From positions 248,001 through 312,000 of the forward strand of contig NZ_AKWY02000034.1 in assembly GCF_000306255.2 (NCBI RefSeq): a stretch of DNA of 64,000 bases, given 5' to 3'. A program made the position numbers and the translations under genes. This DNA comes from Leptospira noguchii serovar Panama str. CZ214 (GTDB lineage Bacteria; Spirochaetota; Leptospiria; Leptospirales; Leptospiraceae). Of the stretch, positions 26,720 to 40,831 are shown in pieces (the first letter of the stretch is position 1; the number at the start of each line of letters is the position of its first letter). The notes beneath the pieces were generated by a model. The model did not search any database, was not told the origin of the DNA, and worked only from the letters and a program-made list of their open reading frames with translations.

Positions 26720-29134
26720 ATGTCCAGTCCGGGAGAACAGGTAGAGTCTGCTATGGCTTGGATTACGGATACCCTGACTAGGGTCCGTTCGATTTGGTTT
26801 GTACGAAGATTTCAAGTCGTTTTAGTTCTTATTACTCTTTTAACAGTAACTTGGATGCTCGCCATTCCATTTTTTGGTCAAGATAAAATGGATCTTTCTC
26901 CGGATGGATTGTATTCGGAAGGTAAAACTGCACCTGAAAAGATCGTTTCTGCAAAAGAAATTGTCTACGAAGACGAGGATAAAACCAAGGCCAAAAAACT
27001 TTCCGCTTATCAATCGGCTCCTTTCGTATTTGATCGAGACTATGGGGTTTTGCAAGGTCAGATCAATAATTCCATTCAAGAGGATATGGAGAATTTCCGT
27101 TCCTTCAAGCCGAGTGCCGAAGGTAAGGTTTACTCTGAACTTTTGGGAATTATTCCTAGATGGAAAAATCGTTCCAAAGAAGAGATCGAGCTTTTATATA
27201 AAATTCCAGGCAAAGGAAAACTCAAGGATGTTATTCAACAATATTCTAATTTAGTATTTTCTTCTTTTTGTATATTGCGAGATTTACCTCCGGATTACGC
27301 TGCTTTAAAAACTTCGGGCGCGAGAGTGCGCAATCAAGGAATCAAAGAGCAAATTTCTAATTTAGAAGGTGCTTATATTGTTCCTAGGTCATTTTTATAT
27401 AGAGACTCGGAGACCGTCAATATACTCAATCGTATGGCTCAGGAAAAACTTTCTCGTATGGACTCGGAAATCCTTCCGATCATTCAAAAAATTTCCTTAA
27501 GTTATATCTATTCTAATCCTTCTTGTTCTTATAACCCGGACGAAACACTTTCTGTCAAACAATTTGCCGCAGACAGGGCTGAGCCAATCAATTCACGGAT
27601 TTTGGCCGGAGAAGTGATCGTTAAATCGGGAGAAATTATCACTCCTGAAATATTCAAAAAATTGCAGATTGTGAATACTTACGCAACACGAGCGAATTTT
27701 GCTTCGATCGTTTCGATTTTACTTATTCAGACTGTATTTGTAGTTATCATCTATATTTTTCTTAAAAAATACAACCCAAAACGTTTGAACGACGTTTCGA
27801 GTAACGTGATCGTTTTTTCTCTGATCTGGGTTTTGGTACTGAGTTGTACGGTTGCTTCTAAGATCTTTTTTAATTTCGAAACTAAATATGATTCTATTTT
27901 TTATTTTGCTCTGTTTGTTCCTGTTGGAATGGTTTGTCTGATCATCAGTTTTATTTACGATGAACAACTTTCGATTGCTATTGGATTTTATCTTTCCTTT
28001 TTTGTTTTTATGGCTTCTCACTACAATCCTACTTCGTTTATGTTGGGGTTTGTTTCTTGTATTGTGTCCGCTAGTTACGGTAGAAATCTAAAAAAGCGGA
28101 TCGATTTTATCAAGGCAGGTTTGTATATTTCGGGGGTTCAAATTATCATCGCTTCTAGCGGTTATCTATTTGATTCTCGTAACTATTGGGTGGCGATTCC
28201 AAGCGGTTCTTTGATTAAGGATTTAGTCGAATCGAATATATTCAAATTATATGTTCTTTGCCTGATCAATGGTTTTGCCTGTTCTACTGCCGCGCAGTTT
28301 TTACTTCCGATCTATGAATATTTATTCAATGTTCCTACTCGTTTTAAATTGATGGAGTTGGCAGATACTGGACATCCGTTGTTACAGGATTTACTTACTA
28401 AAGCCCCTTCTACATACACACATACGTTTATGGTAGCTGCTCTGTCGGAACGTGCTTGTCAAAATTTAGGTTTGGATTGGCTTTTAACGAGAGTAGGAGT
28501 GTATTTTCATGATATAGGTAAAATTCCAAACGCAGGTTTTTTTGTAGAGAATCAACATCTGATTCCCAAAAAGGAAAACATAGATAAAAACAATCCTGCG
28601 CTTGCGGCAAAGATTGTCATCGATCACGTGTTAGACGGAATCGAGATGGCAAAGAAAGCAAGGCTTCCAAGAGAAGTAATCGATTTTATTCCGGAGCATC
28701 ACGGAACTTCCACGATGGCGTTTTTTTATCATAAAGCTTTGTCCGAACTTTCGCCGACTCAAAAAAAGAAATTAAAAAAACAGGATTTTCAATACCCAGG
28801 GCCTAAGCCACAGAGAAAAGAAACCGCTATCGTAATGATTGCGGATTCTCTTGAAGCCGCTTCTCGTTCTTTGGATGAAATCACTCCAGAATCTTTAGAT
28901 AATCTGATTACTAAAATTATAGGCATTAAACTCGCTGAAAATCAGTTAGACGAATGTGGGCTGACTCTTGGTGATTTGGAGGTAGTCAAGGCTTCTTTTA
29001 AAGAAGTATTGTTGTCCAGTCTGCATTCTAGACCTAAATATCCTAGTATGGAAGCCACCAAAGCATTAGAAAAAAAGAATGCGATGGAGAACGGACATAA
29101 ACAGATTAAAAACGTTTCGGGAAGAAGAAACTGA
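26720..29134 (+). CDS. pgpH: 7TM-HD family c-di-AMP phosphodiesterase PgpH
   Basis: A 7TMR-HDED protein of 804 residues from ATG 26720. Residues about 30-50 form one membrane segment, then an extracytoplasmic region of about 250 residues, then seven hydrophobic helices ([19 protein letters not shown] onward), then the cytoplasmic HD domain: [29 protein letters not shown] (HD), [13 protein letters not shown] and [13 protein letters not shown]. Family members hydrolyse c-di-AMP. I chose the ATG over an in-frame TTG 18 bases upstream because it has GAGGAG at a better distance. It overlaps the phoH 3' region context and is followed by ybeY with a one-base stop/start overlap if ATT is used. Confidence 0.88.
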   Translation: MSSPGEQVESAMAWITDTLTRVRSIWFVRRFQVVLVLITLLTVTWMLAIPFFGQDKMDLSPDGLYSEGKTAPEKIVSAKEIVYEDEDKTKAKKLSAYQSAPFVFDRDYGVLQGQINNSIQEDMENFRSFKPSAEGKVYSELLGIIPRWKNRSKEEIELLYKIPGKGKLKDVIQQYSNLVFSSFCILRDLPPDYAALKTSGARVRNQGIKEQISNLEGAYIVPRSFLYRDSETVNILNRMAQEKLSRMDSEILPIIQKISLSYIYSNPSCSYNPDETLSVKQFAADRAEPINSRILAGEVIVKSGEIITPEIFKKLQIVNTYATRANFASIVSILLIQTVFVVIIYIFLKKYNPKRLNDVSSNVIVFSLIWVLVLSCTVASKIFFNFETKYDSIFYFALFVPVGMVCLIISFIYDEQLSIAIGFYLSFFVFMASHYNPTSFMLGFVSCIVSASYGRNLKKRIDFIKAGLYISGVQIIIASSGYLFDSRNYWVAIPSGSLIKDLVESNIFKLYVLCLINGFACSTAAQFLLPIYEYLFNVPTRFKLMELADTGHPLLQDLLTKAPSTYTHTFMVAALSERACQNLGLDWLLTRVGVYFHDIGKIPNAGFFVENQHLIPKKENIDKNNPALAAKIVIDHVLDGIEMAKKARLPREVIDFIPEHHGTSTMAFFYHKALSELSPTQKKKLKKQDFQYPGPKPQRKETAIVMIADSLEAASRSLDEITPESLDNLITKIIGIKLAENQLDECGLTLGDLEVVKASFKEVLLSSLHSRPKYPSMEATKALEKKNAMENGHKQIKNVSGRRN

Positions 29135-29628
29135 TTTCTGATTTAGTTTTTATCTCCAATGACTATGGGGAAATTTCTTGGTGGAACGAATCAGAAGTAA
29201 TTATCAATTGTAAGATTCTTTTTCGAAAAGAACTGAGTGATTCTGGATGTGAGCTGAGTCTTTTACTCGTTGGAGATTCAGATATGAAAGAAATCAATCG
29301 TTTGCGTCGTGGAAAAGATAAAACTACGGATGTACTTTCCTTTCCTTTGGAGTTTGATCTTTCCCCCTTACAAAAGATACTTCCGAAAAATGTCAGTTCT
29401 AATCAAAAGACGCTTCCACCGATTGCGTTAGGCGAAATTGTTATTTCAATCGATACCCTTCAAAAACAAGCAAAGGAAATTGGTCATACTGAAAAGGATG
29501 AGTTTTATCGGTTATTGGTTCACGGTTTTTTACATCTATTAGGTTATGATCATGAACGGGGAGAGAAAGAGGAACACATTATGAAATTGAAGGAAGACGA
29601 ATGTCTGGAAATTCTCCAGGGGCTCTGA
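29131..29628 (+). CDS. ybeY: Endoribonuclease YbeY, non-canonical start
   Basis: YbeY, the metal-dependent RNase that matures 16S rRNA 3' ends. The catalytic [14 protein letters not shown] gives the HxxxHxxxxxH zinc site; [20 protein letters not shown] and [10 protein letters not shown] are also diagnostic. An ATG-based call at 29284 would lose the N-terminal third. In the same frame upstream lies [18 protein letters not shown]...[11 protein letters not shown], normal YbeY sequence, back to a stop at 29107. No ATG, GTG or TTG exists there, so translation likely begins at CTG 29131 or ATT 29134; the latter overlaps the pgpH TGA by one base. Length is then 164-165 residues, normal. Confidence 0.85.
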   Translation: MISDLVFISNDYGEISWWNESEVIINCKILFRKELSDSGCELSLLLVGDSDMKEINRLRRGKDKTTDVLSFPLEFDLSPLQKILPKNVSSNQKTLPPIALGEIVISIDTLQKQAKEIGHTEKDEFYRLLVHGFLHLLGYDHERGEKEEHIMKLKEDECLEILQGL

Positions 29629-30383
29629 AAAAAACCCGAGGAATTGTATTAGAATCTAAAACGATTCAGGAAGGAGATGCGCTGATTCGTTTGCTTCCGG
29701 AGACCGGTTCTGTAGAAAATTTTAGAGTTCGTGGAATTCGAAAAAGTAAAACTAGACCAATCGCTTCTGTGGAGCCGGGTTCGCTCTCTGACGTGGATTA
29801 TTATCATTCTAAAAACAAAGAGACACATAACGTAAAAGAGATTTCTCTAATCAATCGATTTGACCGCGCAAAGTCCGGTTATTTAGGAACCGTACTCGTA
29901 TCTTATCTCGTAGAACTTGCGTCTTCATTTACACCGGATGGAGCGGAACATCCGGGAGAGTTTCGTTTATTATTTGGAGCCTTAGAAGAATTAGAAGAGA
30001 ACGGCGTTTCCGTTTTGATATTACCTTTTTTTAAATTACGTCTTCTTGTATCTGGAGGATTTCTTTCTAAGGAACTTATATGTCACTCTTGCGGGGCTGA
30101 GTTGAAAGAGATGACATTTGTCACTTTACAGACTTCTCCACTGGAATTGATCTGCGGAAATTGTCTTCATGGAGATAAAAACGATTTAGGCTGGGTGCAA
30201 TGGATTCAAACTTTTTTAATACTTAAGTTTCGGGACTTAAAAGAAAAAGAAATATCCGTTGAAAACATTTTGGACTTAGACAGAATTTGCAATCAAATGC
30301 TCGAACCAATTTTAAGAAAGAAATTAAAATCTGCGCCGACTTTATACGAGGCGCTTGGAGAAAATCTTGGAAAGTTTTCTTAA
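29601..30383 (+). CDS. recO: DNA repair protein RecO
   Basis: A 260-residue RecO: RecA loading onto SSB-coated DNA in RecFOR recombinational repair. The N-terminal OB fold [23 protein letters not shown] is typical, followed by helices and a zinc site CHSCGAEL...LICGNC in the C-terminal half. It starts at ATG 29601 with AAGGAAGACGA upstream, inside ybeY, overlapping by 28 bases, so translation is coupled. The 3' end overlaps a small membrane protein gene. Confidence 0.9.
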   Translation: MSGNSPGALKKTRGIVLESKTIQEGDALIRLLPETGSVENFRVRGIRKSKTRPIASVEPGSLSDVDYYHSKNKETHNVKEISLINRFDRAKSGYLGTVLVSYLVELASSFTPDGAEHPGEFRLLFGALEELEENGVSVLILPFFKLRLLVSGGFLSKELICHSCGAELKEMTFVTLQTSPLELICGNCLHGDKNDLGWVQWIQTFLILKFRDLKEKEISVENILDLDRICNQMLEPILRKKLKSAPTLYEALGENLGKFS

Positions 30384-30612
30384 GACGATACTTTTTATCT
30401 TTTATTTTTGTGTGCTTTTGTTCTTAACTATACTGGATATACGTTGGGATCAAAAAGTTCCGGTTCAAATTCTGGTCGTGGAAAAAAATGAGGAACTTGG
30501 CAAAAGATCAATACTTGTTTCTACGATGGATCTGAAAAAAATGGTATTTAGAGAATTAGAAGTAAGTTGGGAAAATTTACGGAAGAAAAACGTTTTCTAC
30601 GAAAGTAAATAA
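30367..30612 (+). CDS. Small hypothetical membrane protein
   Basis: About 81 residues from TTG 30367 (an earlier TTG at 30355 is possible). I prefer 30367 because GGAG at 30357-30360 sits six bases before it. One strong transmembrane helix ([17 protein letters not shown]) near the N-terminus, then a charged C-terminal tail of about 55 residues. The family is not recognised. It overlaps the recO 3' end and likely ends the ribosomal/replication operon, before a 170-bp AT-rich gap and argS. Confidence 0.6.
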   Translation: MESFLKTILFIFYFCVLLFLTILDIRWDQKVPVQILVVEKNEELGKRSILVSTMDLKKMVFRELEVSWENLRKKNVFYESK

Positions 30613-30785
30613 TAGCTTATTAAAAATAATGTTTTCTATAAAACTTTATAAATCGTTTTATAAGTTTGGTTTTGATAAAAGAATTAAAACGAATGAACTC
30701 GACTGGAAATTTTTTCTTTTTTCTGAACACGTTATTTATATTTCAAAATATTAAAATAGGAAAATAAAAGATTAAATCACCTACA

Positions 30786-32545
<1,760 letters not shown>

Positions 32546-32546
<1 letters not shown>

Positions 32547-33802
32547 TGTATTCTCCTAAAATTGTAGTATTATCCACCGGTTCTGAACTTACATCGGGTA
32601 GAAGCCAAGATACAAATTCTTCTTGGATTGCAAACGAACTTTTTGGAATTGGATTTACCGTTTCTAAATTCGTCGTTTTACCGGACGATCCTGTAGTCAT
32701 TTTAGAAGAATTAAAAACGTTAGTCTCTCTTTCAACAAAGGAGAATCCTATTTTACTGATTATGACAGGCGGATTAGGACCAACGGAAGACGATTATACT
32801 TTGGAAGTGGTTTGTAAGTTAAATGGAGTTTTGTCTGTGGAAAGTGCAATTGCAAGACAAAGGATAGAGGCATTTTATAAACTACGTGGAAAAAATTTTC
32901 AAGAATCAATGCAAACTGCGATTCGTCAAATATCCGTACCGGAAGGTTCTACGATTTTAAACAATAACGTTGGAATTGCACCAGGTTTTATAGTATCTCT
33001 CGGAGAAAACGCACATTTAGGATGTATGCCAGGAGTGCCGGGAGAAATGACCGAAATGTTTAGAGAGGAATTTTCTACTTGGATTTTAAAGAAATATTCC
33101 ACACGAGAATTACATTCTGGTTTTCGATTTATTTGGTGGATGAGCGAATCTCAATTTCAAAAAGAATTTATATCTCAAGAAGAGTCTGTGACGAGCGGAA
33201 AAGTTGTATGGGGAGTAGCTGCAAAAAGGGGATATATCCGAGTAACTTTTCAATCCGACAAACGAGCGTTAGTTGATTCTCTACTCCAAAAGTTGGATGA
33301 AGTATATGGCTCTAAATCTACACCGGATGTGTTTGAAGAACTTCCTAAGCTATTGATCGAAAAAAAAATTACCATAGGAACGGCAGAAAGTTGTACTGGA
33401 GGATTGATTTCAAAAACGTTCACGGATAAACCTGGATCTTCAGCCTACTTTTATGGAGGAGTAATTTCGTACGATAACGGAGTAAAAGAAGGTCTTTTAG
33501 GAGTTAAAAAAAATACTTTAAAAGACTTTGGGGCAGTTAGTGCGGAAACCGCAAAAGAAATGGCTGAAGGAGCGTTAGTCGCTCTTGGGGTTGATTATTC
33601 TATCAGTGTTACAGGAATTGCAGGGCCGGGCGGAGGAACTCCACAAAAAAAAGTGGGTCTTGTTTATTTTGGGGTCGGACAAAAAAATGGAAAAACGGAA
33701 ACTTACGAACATTACTTTCCTTTTCCCAGAAGTTCTTTTCGAGAATTTGCGGCTCATACTGGAATTTATCTTTTATACAATCATTTGAAGAGGTTGCCAT
33801 GA
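32546..33802 (+). CDS. cinA: CinA-family protein (NMN amidohydrolase / competence-damage)
   Basis: A 418-residue two-domain protein. Residues 1-170 are a MoeA/MPT-binding-like domain ([47 protein letters not shown]); the C-terminal 160 residues are the CinA amidase ([36 protein letters not shown]), which deamidates NMN. I chose ATG 32546, overlapping the argS stop, over a longer frame reading back into argS. The stop overlaps the ATG of the next gene, so argS, cinA and the propeller protein are coupled. Confidence 0.92.
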
Positions 33803-34878
33803 AACTGTTGTCTATAACTGGATTCAGTTTATTTTTTTTAATATTGTTTTTTTATCTTCTAGGAAATCCATACCATACCGCGGTCGGAATTCAGAAAGTA
33901 TGGGCGTTTTCTAAATCGGTTCATGCGGGAATGGCCCCCGATCCAAGATTTTTATGGAATCCGGAAGACGAGATCAACGGATATAAATACGAAAATTCTT
34001 ACTATACATTATCTTCTTCAAACGGGGTTGTGTTCGATGATATAATAAAAATTGAATATCCCCTCAATACAAAAGGATATATAGAATATAAAAAGATAGG
34101 TTCTGAAGTGAATTTTTATTCTCCCTCGAGAGAAATACTTTGGACCAAAGAATATAGAAGTTATCCTAGAATCTCACCTTCCGGGAATCTTGTATTGTTA
34201 ATTGCAGGGGATCATAACCAGGTTCTACTTTCTGACATCAATGGAAATACTACTGGAGAGGGAAAAATAGACGGCCGATTTTTGACAGATTATACGTTTG
34301 CGTCTGTCTCTCCGATAACTGGAGTTTTATTTTCGGGAGGAGAATTATTCATTTTAGATTCGAAAGGTACAATTCAGATCAAAAAAAATCTAGGTTCCGA
34401 AAAAAATCCAGTATTTGCTAAGAGTATATCTTTGTCGCCGGATGGAAGTAAAATTGCGATTCATCTTTTGAATACAAACCGAGATAAGGTGATAGTTTTG
34501 GGGGAGAAGGGAGATGAATTTTTTTCTTTTGATTTAGATACAATTTATCCTCATAAAGTTAATTTAGCAATTTCTAATACGGGAGAAGTGCTCGTCTCGA
34601 ATCCAAATGGTTTAGAACTCTATGATATTTCTGGACAAAAAAAACTGAATTTAAAACGAAATTATAATCATAGTGTATACCAAGCGGTATACCACAATGG
34701 AAGTTGGTTTGCCGCAGAGTTAAATCAAGAAATCCTTTTTATTGATGAAGCTGGGAAAATTCTAAAAAAAGAAAAGATCCGTGGTTCTGATTTGCCGGTG
34801 CGTTTTTTCCCTTCCGGTAAAAACGCTTCGGTAGTGTTGGAGACAAAAAAAGAACTATTTCTCTACCGAAATCTTTGA
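33799..34878 (+). CDS. Membrane-anchored beta-propeller-like hypothetical protein
   Basis: A 359-residue protein of no recognised family. A hydrophobic N-terminal segment ([20 protein letters not shown]) acts as anchor or signal. The rest is rich in strand-turn repeats such as [40 protein letters not shown] and [15 protein letters not shown], a pattern of WD40/PQQ-like propellers. The start ATG overlaps the cinA stop (ATGA). It ends 45 bases before the IS630 element, with no terminator hairpin evident. Confidence 0.65.
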   Translation: MKLLSITGFSLFFLILFFYLLGNPYHTAVGIQKVWAFSKSVHAGMAPDPRFLWNPEDEINGYKYENSYYTLSSSNGVVFDDIIKIEYPLNTKGYIEYKKIGSEVNFYSPSREILWTKEYRSYPRISPSGNLVLLIAGDHNQVLLSDINGNTTGEGKIDGRFLTDYTFASVSPITGVLFSGGELFILDSKGTIQIKKNLGSEKNPVFAKSISLSPDGSKIAIHLLNTNRDKVIVLGEKGDEFFSFDLDTIYPHKVNLAISNTGEVLVSNPNGLELYDISGQKKLNLKRNYNHSVYQAVYHNGSWFAAELNQEILFIDEAGKILKKEKIRGSDLPVRFFPSGKNASVVLETKKELFLYRNL

Positions 34879-34923
34879 TTTAGAAGTTATCTTGACCTTA
34901 TAGTGTGAATTTGTAATTAACTA

Positions 34924-34949
34924 CTGACATTTGCATAATATATCACCAA
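34924..34949 (+). repeat. IS630 left terminal inverted repeat
   Basis: 26 bases matching the complement of 36004-36029 at 24 positions. It is preceded by TA and lies 3' of the transposase, whose stop is just inside the element. Confidence 0.88.
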
Positions 34950-34950
34950 T

Positions 34951-35962
<1,012 letters not shown>

Positions 35963-36003
35963 TTCTACAGTCTTTTTTTATTAGATTATTTGGGTACTTC
36001 TTT

Positions 36004-36029
36004 TTGGTAATATATTATGCAATTGTCAG
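36004..36029 (-). repeat. IS630 right terminal inverted repeat
   Basis: 26 bases, the near-perfect complement of 34924-34949, followed by TA at 36030-36031. It lies upstream of the transposase start (35962) and would include or border its promoter. Confidence 0.88.
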
Positions 36030-36479
36030 TAATGTAAGGATTTTCATAAAATTGCGTAATTTAGAATAAATTTTTTATTGTTTAAAATTTATAAGGATAT
36101 CTTGTATTTTACTCATCTCTATAAAATTAAGTGCATAGAAGATTATTATAAAGTGCTATTTTACGTAAGTTTGATAGAAAACCATGCGAAAGCGAAGCGT
36201 AGGAACCTAGCAGAACGCTCTTTCAAAATCAGAGGTCTCTATGATCGCTCGACGGATTGCGTTCTATAATGAATTGAAATTAAAGAAGAAATATCGTATT
36301 GCGTTTCTTTTATATAGGTTATTGACTGGGGCGCGCCCGGCAGCCGAATGTGCTCTCGAATTTTCTTACCTGAATTCACAGGATTGAAGTATAAACTATC
36401 GAATTTGATACTTTATTAGGTAATACTAGATAATATAATCACTTGATTAATTACTAATATACAAGAATCTAATAAGTAA
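36030..36479. other. Non-coding spacer with a decayed repeat
   Basis: 450 bases between the insertion sequence and the SBBP lipoprotein gene stop. A short open frame over 36078-36269 lies across repeat DNA and has no protein-like features. The interval 36211-36345 is copy 3 of the GTTCGACA-type block, followed by GGGGCGCGCCCGGC, a small GC-rich palindrome. Confidence 0.5.
36211..36410. repeat. Decayed dispersed repeat (GTTCGACA block), copy 3
   Basis: CGCTCTTTCAAAATCAGAGG, GCTCGACGGATTGCGTTCTA and TTTCTTTTATATAGG then TTATTGACTGG follow in the same order as at 6589. The tail TATAAACTATCGAATTTG matches 12829-12847. Confidence 0.5.
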
Positions 36480-37904
36480 TCATTTCTGTTTGGCGATGAA
36501 TATATCTATGTCACGCACAGCGGCTTCTCCATGTAGATGTTCGTTTGTGTTCCCTACATAATATAAATTTCCATTTGAGTCATGTGTTATTCCATTACCA
36601 ATTTTAAGTCTATCAGGAGTACCTAGTTGTCGTGACCAGATTAATTCTCCAGAAGGATCGTGTTTCGTAAAAAATAGATCTCGAATACCGGTAGGGTGTT
36701 GGTGTACATTTAATATATTTCCATTTGTAGTACCTACTGAATAGATATTTCCCTTATCGTCTGTATCTAGAGAAGAAGTAATAGTAAGATAATTATTTTG
36801 AGGATCTTGGCTTTGTGCCGGGCCTAATTGTTGGATCCATTGAAGAATGCCTAAAGAATTGTATTTCACTAGTGTTGCAAGATGAGACGTTCCGTCTGCC
36901 CCCGATCCAAAATCTGCAGTGCTACTTCCACCTACAAAAACGTTTCCTAAAGTATCAACTGTTATAGCATTACTTTGGATTGATCTTAAGGGAGAATTAG
37001 AATTAAGTTGAGCGAAAAATTGTTTATTTCCATTATTGTTATCATATTTGAAAATAAAAAGATTTTCTGAGCCGCGGCCAATCTTTAGACCCGTTTCAAA
37101 ATTTGCATTTCCCCAACCAGTTACATAAATATCTCTAACTCTGTCGAAGGCGACACTTTGTGTGAAGATTTCAACATTTTGAATGAAAAGCTGTCTAACC
37201 CAAACTTCATTTCCACGGGGATCAAATTTAGCTACAAATCCGCTTGCCGCTAATTCTGGACCTCCAAAAGGTCCGCTTGAAAATCCGACTACAAAAATAT
37301 TTCCAGATGTATCTATAGAAATATTTGTCGGAGTTGTTCTGGATTCTTTTTCCTGTGGGCCGGCTTGTGTAGTCCAACCTCTGGTTCCATCCGAATTAAA
37401 TTTAATTAAGAACATGTCTTCTCTACTACGAAGTGGGTTTGAAAAGAATCCTTCATTATCCGTACTACCGGTAACGTATACATTTCCGTTATGATCGACA
37501 GTCATGGCACTGACATTCAATTTAACGTTAATAGCCCCAATTTGTTGAGTCCAGATTGTATTTTTATAAGGATCATACTTTCCTAAGATAAGATCTTTTG
37601 TTCCGATTGGTTTCGGAATGTAAACACCTCCATTGGTTTCGCCGACTACGTAGATAAAATCGTTTTGATCAACGGCGATACCTTTACTTTCGGTTTGGGC
37701 ATGTTCAGCTCCGATTAACAAGGTACAATTTAATTCTAAATCCGATTGAGAATCTGGCTGAAGTGGATCGTTATTCTGTAAAAGAAAATCCGGGATTTTC
37801 AGTAGATAATGAATCCAATAATCAATGTTTTCGGGGGCTGGTATCCCAAGCGCCTTGGCAGGTGAACAATTCCAAAATAAAATAAAAATTAAAAAGCGCA
37901 CCAA
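36480..37904 (-). CDS. SBBP-repeat beta-propeller lipoprotein
   Basis: A 474-residue exported protein. The N-terminus (VRFLIFILFWNCSPAKA) ends in a lipobox-like FWNC, so it is probably a lipoprotein. The body is a series of SBBP beta-propeller repeats, seen as SKGIAVDQNDFIYVVGETNGG, VSAMTVDHNGNVYVTGSTDN, TNISIDTSGNIFVVGFS, NAITVDTLGNVFVGGSS and TSSLDTDDKGNIYSVGTTNG, each followed by an aromatic-rich LVKYNSLGILQW-type strand. The function is unknown; such proteins are common in Leptospira and may face the surface. The start is TTG 37904 with GGAG eight bases upstream; a GTG one codon later is an alternative. Confidence 0.8.
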   Translation of the reverse strand: MVRFLIFILFWNCSPAKALGIPAPENIDYWIHYLLKIPDFLLQNNDPLQPDSQSDLELNCTLLIGAEHAQTESKGIAVDQNDFIYVVGETNGGVYIPKPIGTKDLILGKYDPYKNTIWTQQIGAINVKLNVSAMTVDHNGNVYVTGSTDNEGFFSNPLRSREDMFLIKFNSDGTRGWTTQAGPQEKESRTTPTNISIDTSGNIFVVGFSSGPFGGPELAASGFVAKFDPRGNEVWVRQLFIQNVEIFTQSVAFDRVRDIYVTGWGNANFETGLKIGRGSENLFIFKYDNNNGNKQFFAQLNSNSPLRSIQSNAITVDTLGNVFVGGSSTADFGSGADGTSHLATLVKYNSLGILQWIQQLGPAQSQDPQNNYLTITSSLDTDDKGNIYSVGTTNGNILNVHQHPTGIRDLFFTKHDPSGELIWSRQLGTPDRLKIGNGITHDSNGNLYYVGNTNEHLHGEAAVRDIDIFIAKQK

Positions 37905-38120
37905 GATAATTTCTCCTAAGATTTTACAGTAACTAAATAAGGTGTAGGCTAATTTTTGGGATATAAGTTTAATTAGAAATAGGGTAGTTTATCCTATTTT
38001 AATATACTTAAGTAAAGAGTAGATTTAATTTTCTCAAGGAATGTAATGTTTGTATTTTAAAGAAATAAACACTTAACGTTTGCGTTTTAGTCATCGTTTA
38101 TAATTGAATTGACGAAAGCT

Positions 38121-38215
38121 GCTTATTGATCTCTATAAAATAGGACGCCGTAAATTTTTGTCGTAAAACGTTGTTTTGGTAGGAAATTTTTGGGTAGTCT
38201 TTTATAAGTTATGGT
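38121..38215 (+). repeat. Dispersed repeat with GTAAAACxxTGTTTT and TTGGGTA boxes, copy 1
   Basis: CTTATTGATCTCTATAAAAT, GCCGTAAATTTTTGTCGTAA, then ACGTTGTTTTGGTAGG and TTTTTGGGTAGTCTTTTATA. The same order of boxes is found at 59952-60040 and, for the second half, 61190-61258. Confidence 0.5.
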
Positions 38216-38318
38216 AGTTGGCGTAGGTTCGGTCTATAAATCAATTTCGTAAAAGTTTGTTTTATCGGAAAAAAGATTAAATTGAACTTAGAAACAATCA
38301 TGTTTTTGGTATTGAATG

Positions 38319-38472
38319 TGAGTTCGGCAAAAGAAAATGAAAAAGAATTTTCTAAAAGTAGCAGTTCCTACAATTTCAGAATTGATTTGTAAAATTGTGA
38401 TTTGTGCTAGTTCCCACATTTTTAGTGTTTATGGCAATATTCGAAGTTTTGTAAGAGTTCCCACATCTATTT
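38319..38472 (+). repeat. AGTTCCYACA-type dispersed repeat, copy 3
   Basis: GAGTTCGGCAAAAGAAAATG, GAATTTTCTAAAAG, then three boxes: CAGTTCCTACA, TAGTTCCCACA and GAGTTCCCACATC. The first 75 bases match 14858-14930 at roughly four of five positions. Confidence 0.6.
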
Positions 38473-38705
38473 TTTCAGAGGGTAAAATAAAATTTTAGGA
38501 AACAGATTCCTGGCGCCAGACTCAAGTTGTTTAAGTAAAAACAGTAAAATCAAGTGAGTGAACTTTTTTTTATTTTCGTATTGAATCTTTTCCTATCTAA
38601 AATTTAAAAATAAAGTAGTTCCTACATTTTTAGATTTTAAAACAACTTCTTTATAAAAGTTTAATTTCTAACGTTAAACATAAGTTAGATGAATTTGAAA
38701 ATCGT

Positions 38706-39698
38706 TCAAACTTCGTAGATAGAAAGAGATTTATAACTTTTGTTTCCTTGTTTATCGAGTAAGGCGATAATTTCTGTTCTGGCATCTTTTTCTATATTAA
38801 AAATCAACTGATCAGAAATTTCCCTACAAATGTATAAACCTCTACCGTGGGAATCTGCGAGTCCCGGAGGAAATCCTGTGTTTTCGTCGACGGTAATATG
38901 ACGATCCAAACGTTTTAAAATTTCTTTTTTATCTAAAGAACCAAAATGATCTCGGATCACGATGATAAAAGTGTTTTCGGCAATTCCATAACCAATTTCG
39001 AAAAAATCAGACTCAGCGAGTTGAATGTTTTCTAGAGGAATTACAAGATCACGGGAAGGAAGTTCGTATTGGTATTTATAATTTCCTTTCGAATCTATAG
39101 GAGCTCGAATCATAACGTTGGAAGTTAATTCTTCTAAAATCTGATTGATTGCGTTAGGCGCTCCTTTCTCGATCAAAAACTTGGCGATTCGATTGCAGAT
39201 AAAATTTCTCTGTTCGTCTGAATAGATTCTTTTAAAGACGATTCCGTTTGGGTGAGGAACCGAAAAATCTTTATCTTCTGGTTCTGATTCTTGAATTACA
39301 AAATCGGTTCCGAAATATTTTTCTACTCCGAATATGTCCTTAGTAAGAAGTTTGTGAACCATTACGGAGATCAGTTTAATATCTAGAAAAGAATACTTTG
39401 GAATGATATTCCAAATTCCATGTTTATATGCAAAGTTGATGTAGTCATTGATGTTGTAAGCGGTCATCAAAGTGTAGAGAACGTGAGGAAATTCATGTTG
39501 GATGGTTTTGATCAGATCTAGTCCGGTTTTACCTGGCATACGAATGTCTGTGATGACTAGATGGATTTTTTCGTTTTTTAAAATGTCGATCGCTCCGTCG
39601 TAATTTTCAGCGTCAAAAATATTGTAGGTAGAGGAGAGTAAATCTTTGATCGCTTCCCGGATCGAATGGATGTCTTCAACGATCAATATATTATACAT
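38706..39698 (-). CDS. Response regulator with C-terminal HATPase-like domain
   Basis: A 330-residue regulator. REC domain 1-120: [14 protein letters not shown] (acidic pocket), phospho-acceptor Asp51 in [13 protein letters not shown], and the switch Thr in YTLMTAYN. The C-terminal 180 residues show no DNA-binding motif; [31 protein letters not shown] and [22 protein letters not shown] fit a GHKL/anti-sigma-type ATPase lacking a His dimerisation helix. Phosphorylation by the upstream kinase probably switches this output domain. Its start overlaps the kinase stop as TGATG. Confidence 0.8.
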   Translation of the reverse strand: MYNILIVEDIHSIREAIKDLLSSTYNIFDAENYDGAIDILKNEKIHLVITDIRMPGKTGLDLIKTIQHEFPHVLYTLMTAYNINDYINFAYKHGIWNIIPKYSFLDIKLISVMVHKLLTKDIFGVEKYFGTDFVIQESEPEDKDFSVPHPNGIVFKRIYSDEQRNFICNRIAKFLIEKGAPNAINQILEELTSNVMIRAPIDSKGNYKYQYELPSRDLVIPLENIQLAESDFFEIGYGIAENTFIIVIRDHFGSLDKKEILKRLDRHITVDENTGFPPGLADSHGRGLYICREISDQLIFNIEKDARTEIIALLDKQGNKSYKSLSIYEV

Positions 39699-40831
39699 CA
39701 GGAAATGTGCTCTTGATATTGTGTAAAAGGTAAAGAAACTCTAAACCTTGTTTTCTTTTCAAAGGATTTGACAGATAATTCTCCTTTGTGTTCTCGAACG
39801 ATAGAATGGCAGATGGAAAGCCCAAGTCCGGTACCGATTCCGGTTTTATTTTTGGTAAAAAAAGGAGAAAATATCTTATCGATTAGATTGTCCGGAATCC
39901 CTCCCGCATTGTCTTCTACAATGATATGTACCATGTTTCTGGTTTTACGAACTTCCACTCGAATTTTTCCTTCTCCATAATCGAATGCTTGTAAAGAGTT
40001 CTTAAATAAGTTGATAAAAAGTCTTTCTAGTTTTACTGGATTAAACTGAAACGTGGTTCTGGGTTCGCATAGAATTTCCCAAGAAATGTTTTTAGAAAGC
40101 ACTGGATATACCCAGATCACGTTCTCTCTTGCTTTTTGAATGGTTTCATAAATATCTGCGCTTGTAGTTACTAGTCGATCCGGTTTTGCAAAACTGATAA
40201 TATCGGTGACGATCATAGCGGCTCTTGTTAGATCTTCTTTCATCATATCCAAACGTTTACGAAAAAAGTCAGGATCCATTGAAGTAAGATTGTTCAAAAG
40301 ACTTTGAAGGGTTAAACTCATACCAGTAAGAGGGTTGTTTAGCTCGTGTGCAACACCGGAAATAAAAATTCCCAAAGAAGCTAAATTTCGAATCCTTAGA
40401 TTTTCTTCTTCTTTTTCTTTGATTCTAGTAATGTTACTTACCTTTTCTAAAACGGAACCTATATTACCTTCTTTTTCGATAGGATAAAAGTCCAGATAGA
40501 GAGTTTCTTTTTGGCCTTTGACAGAATGAAAAATTTCTCTATTTACGTCTGATCTGGGATATTCAAAGTATCTGTTGAAATTTTCTTCGCTCGATTGCAT
40601 TCCTTTCATCGGGCAGTAGGGACATACGTCGCTACGATTGTATAAAACTTCGAAACATTTTTTACCTATAATGGATAAAAACGAAGATTGACCAGAAAAT
40701 TCCAATGTAGACCGATTGACTCTACGTATACGAAATCCTGGGTCGATCAATACCAATGGTTCCGTAATTCCATCTAAGATGGCTTGAAGTTCACCGGTTT
40801 TTTCTAAGAGATTTTCCTGCAACGAGGACAT
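39698..40831 (-). CDS. PAS-domain sensor histidine kinase
   Basis: A 377-residue soluble kinase. A PAS domain spans about 10-130 ([22 protein letters not shown]), with an unusual CPYCPM cysteine cluster at 70-75 that could bind a metal or sense redox. HisKA follows with [12 protein letters not shown] (His162), then HATPase boxes: [12 protein letters not shown] (N), [13 protein letters not shown] (G1) and [15 protein letters not shown] (G2). No membrane segment, so the signal is probably intracellular. It pairs with the adjacent response regulator and lies 6 bases from the hypothetical gene upstream. Confidence 0.88.

Larger units (their letters stand above)
37905..38705. other. Non-coding spacer with two repeat families
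   Basis: 801 bases with no credible gene. It separates two minus-strand units. 38121-38215 shares CTTATTGATCTCTATAAAA and TAAATTTTTGTCGTAAAAC with 59952-60040 and 61190-61258. 38319-38472 is a copy of the AGTTCCYACA family. No clear terminator is seen downstream of the response regulator gene. Confidence 0.55.

Noticed and set aside
29284..29628. Short YbeY starting at ATG 29284
   Set aside because: It omits the conserved N-terminal third, which is encoded upstream in the same frame.
36078..36269. 63-codon frame after the IS630 element
   Set aside because: It overlaps the decayed GTTCGACA block and has no protein-like features or good ribosome binding site.
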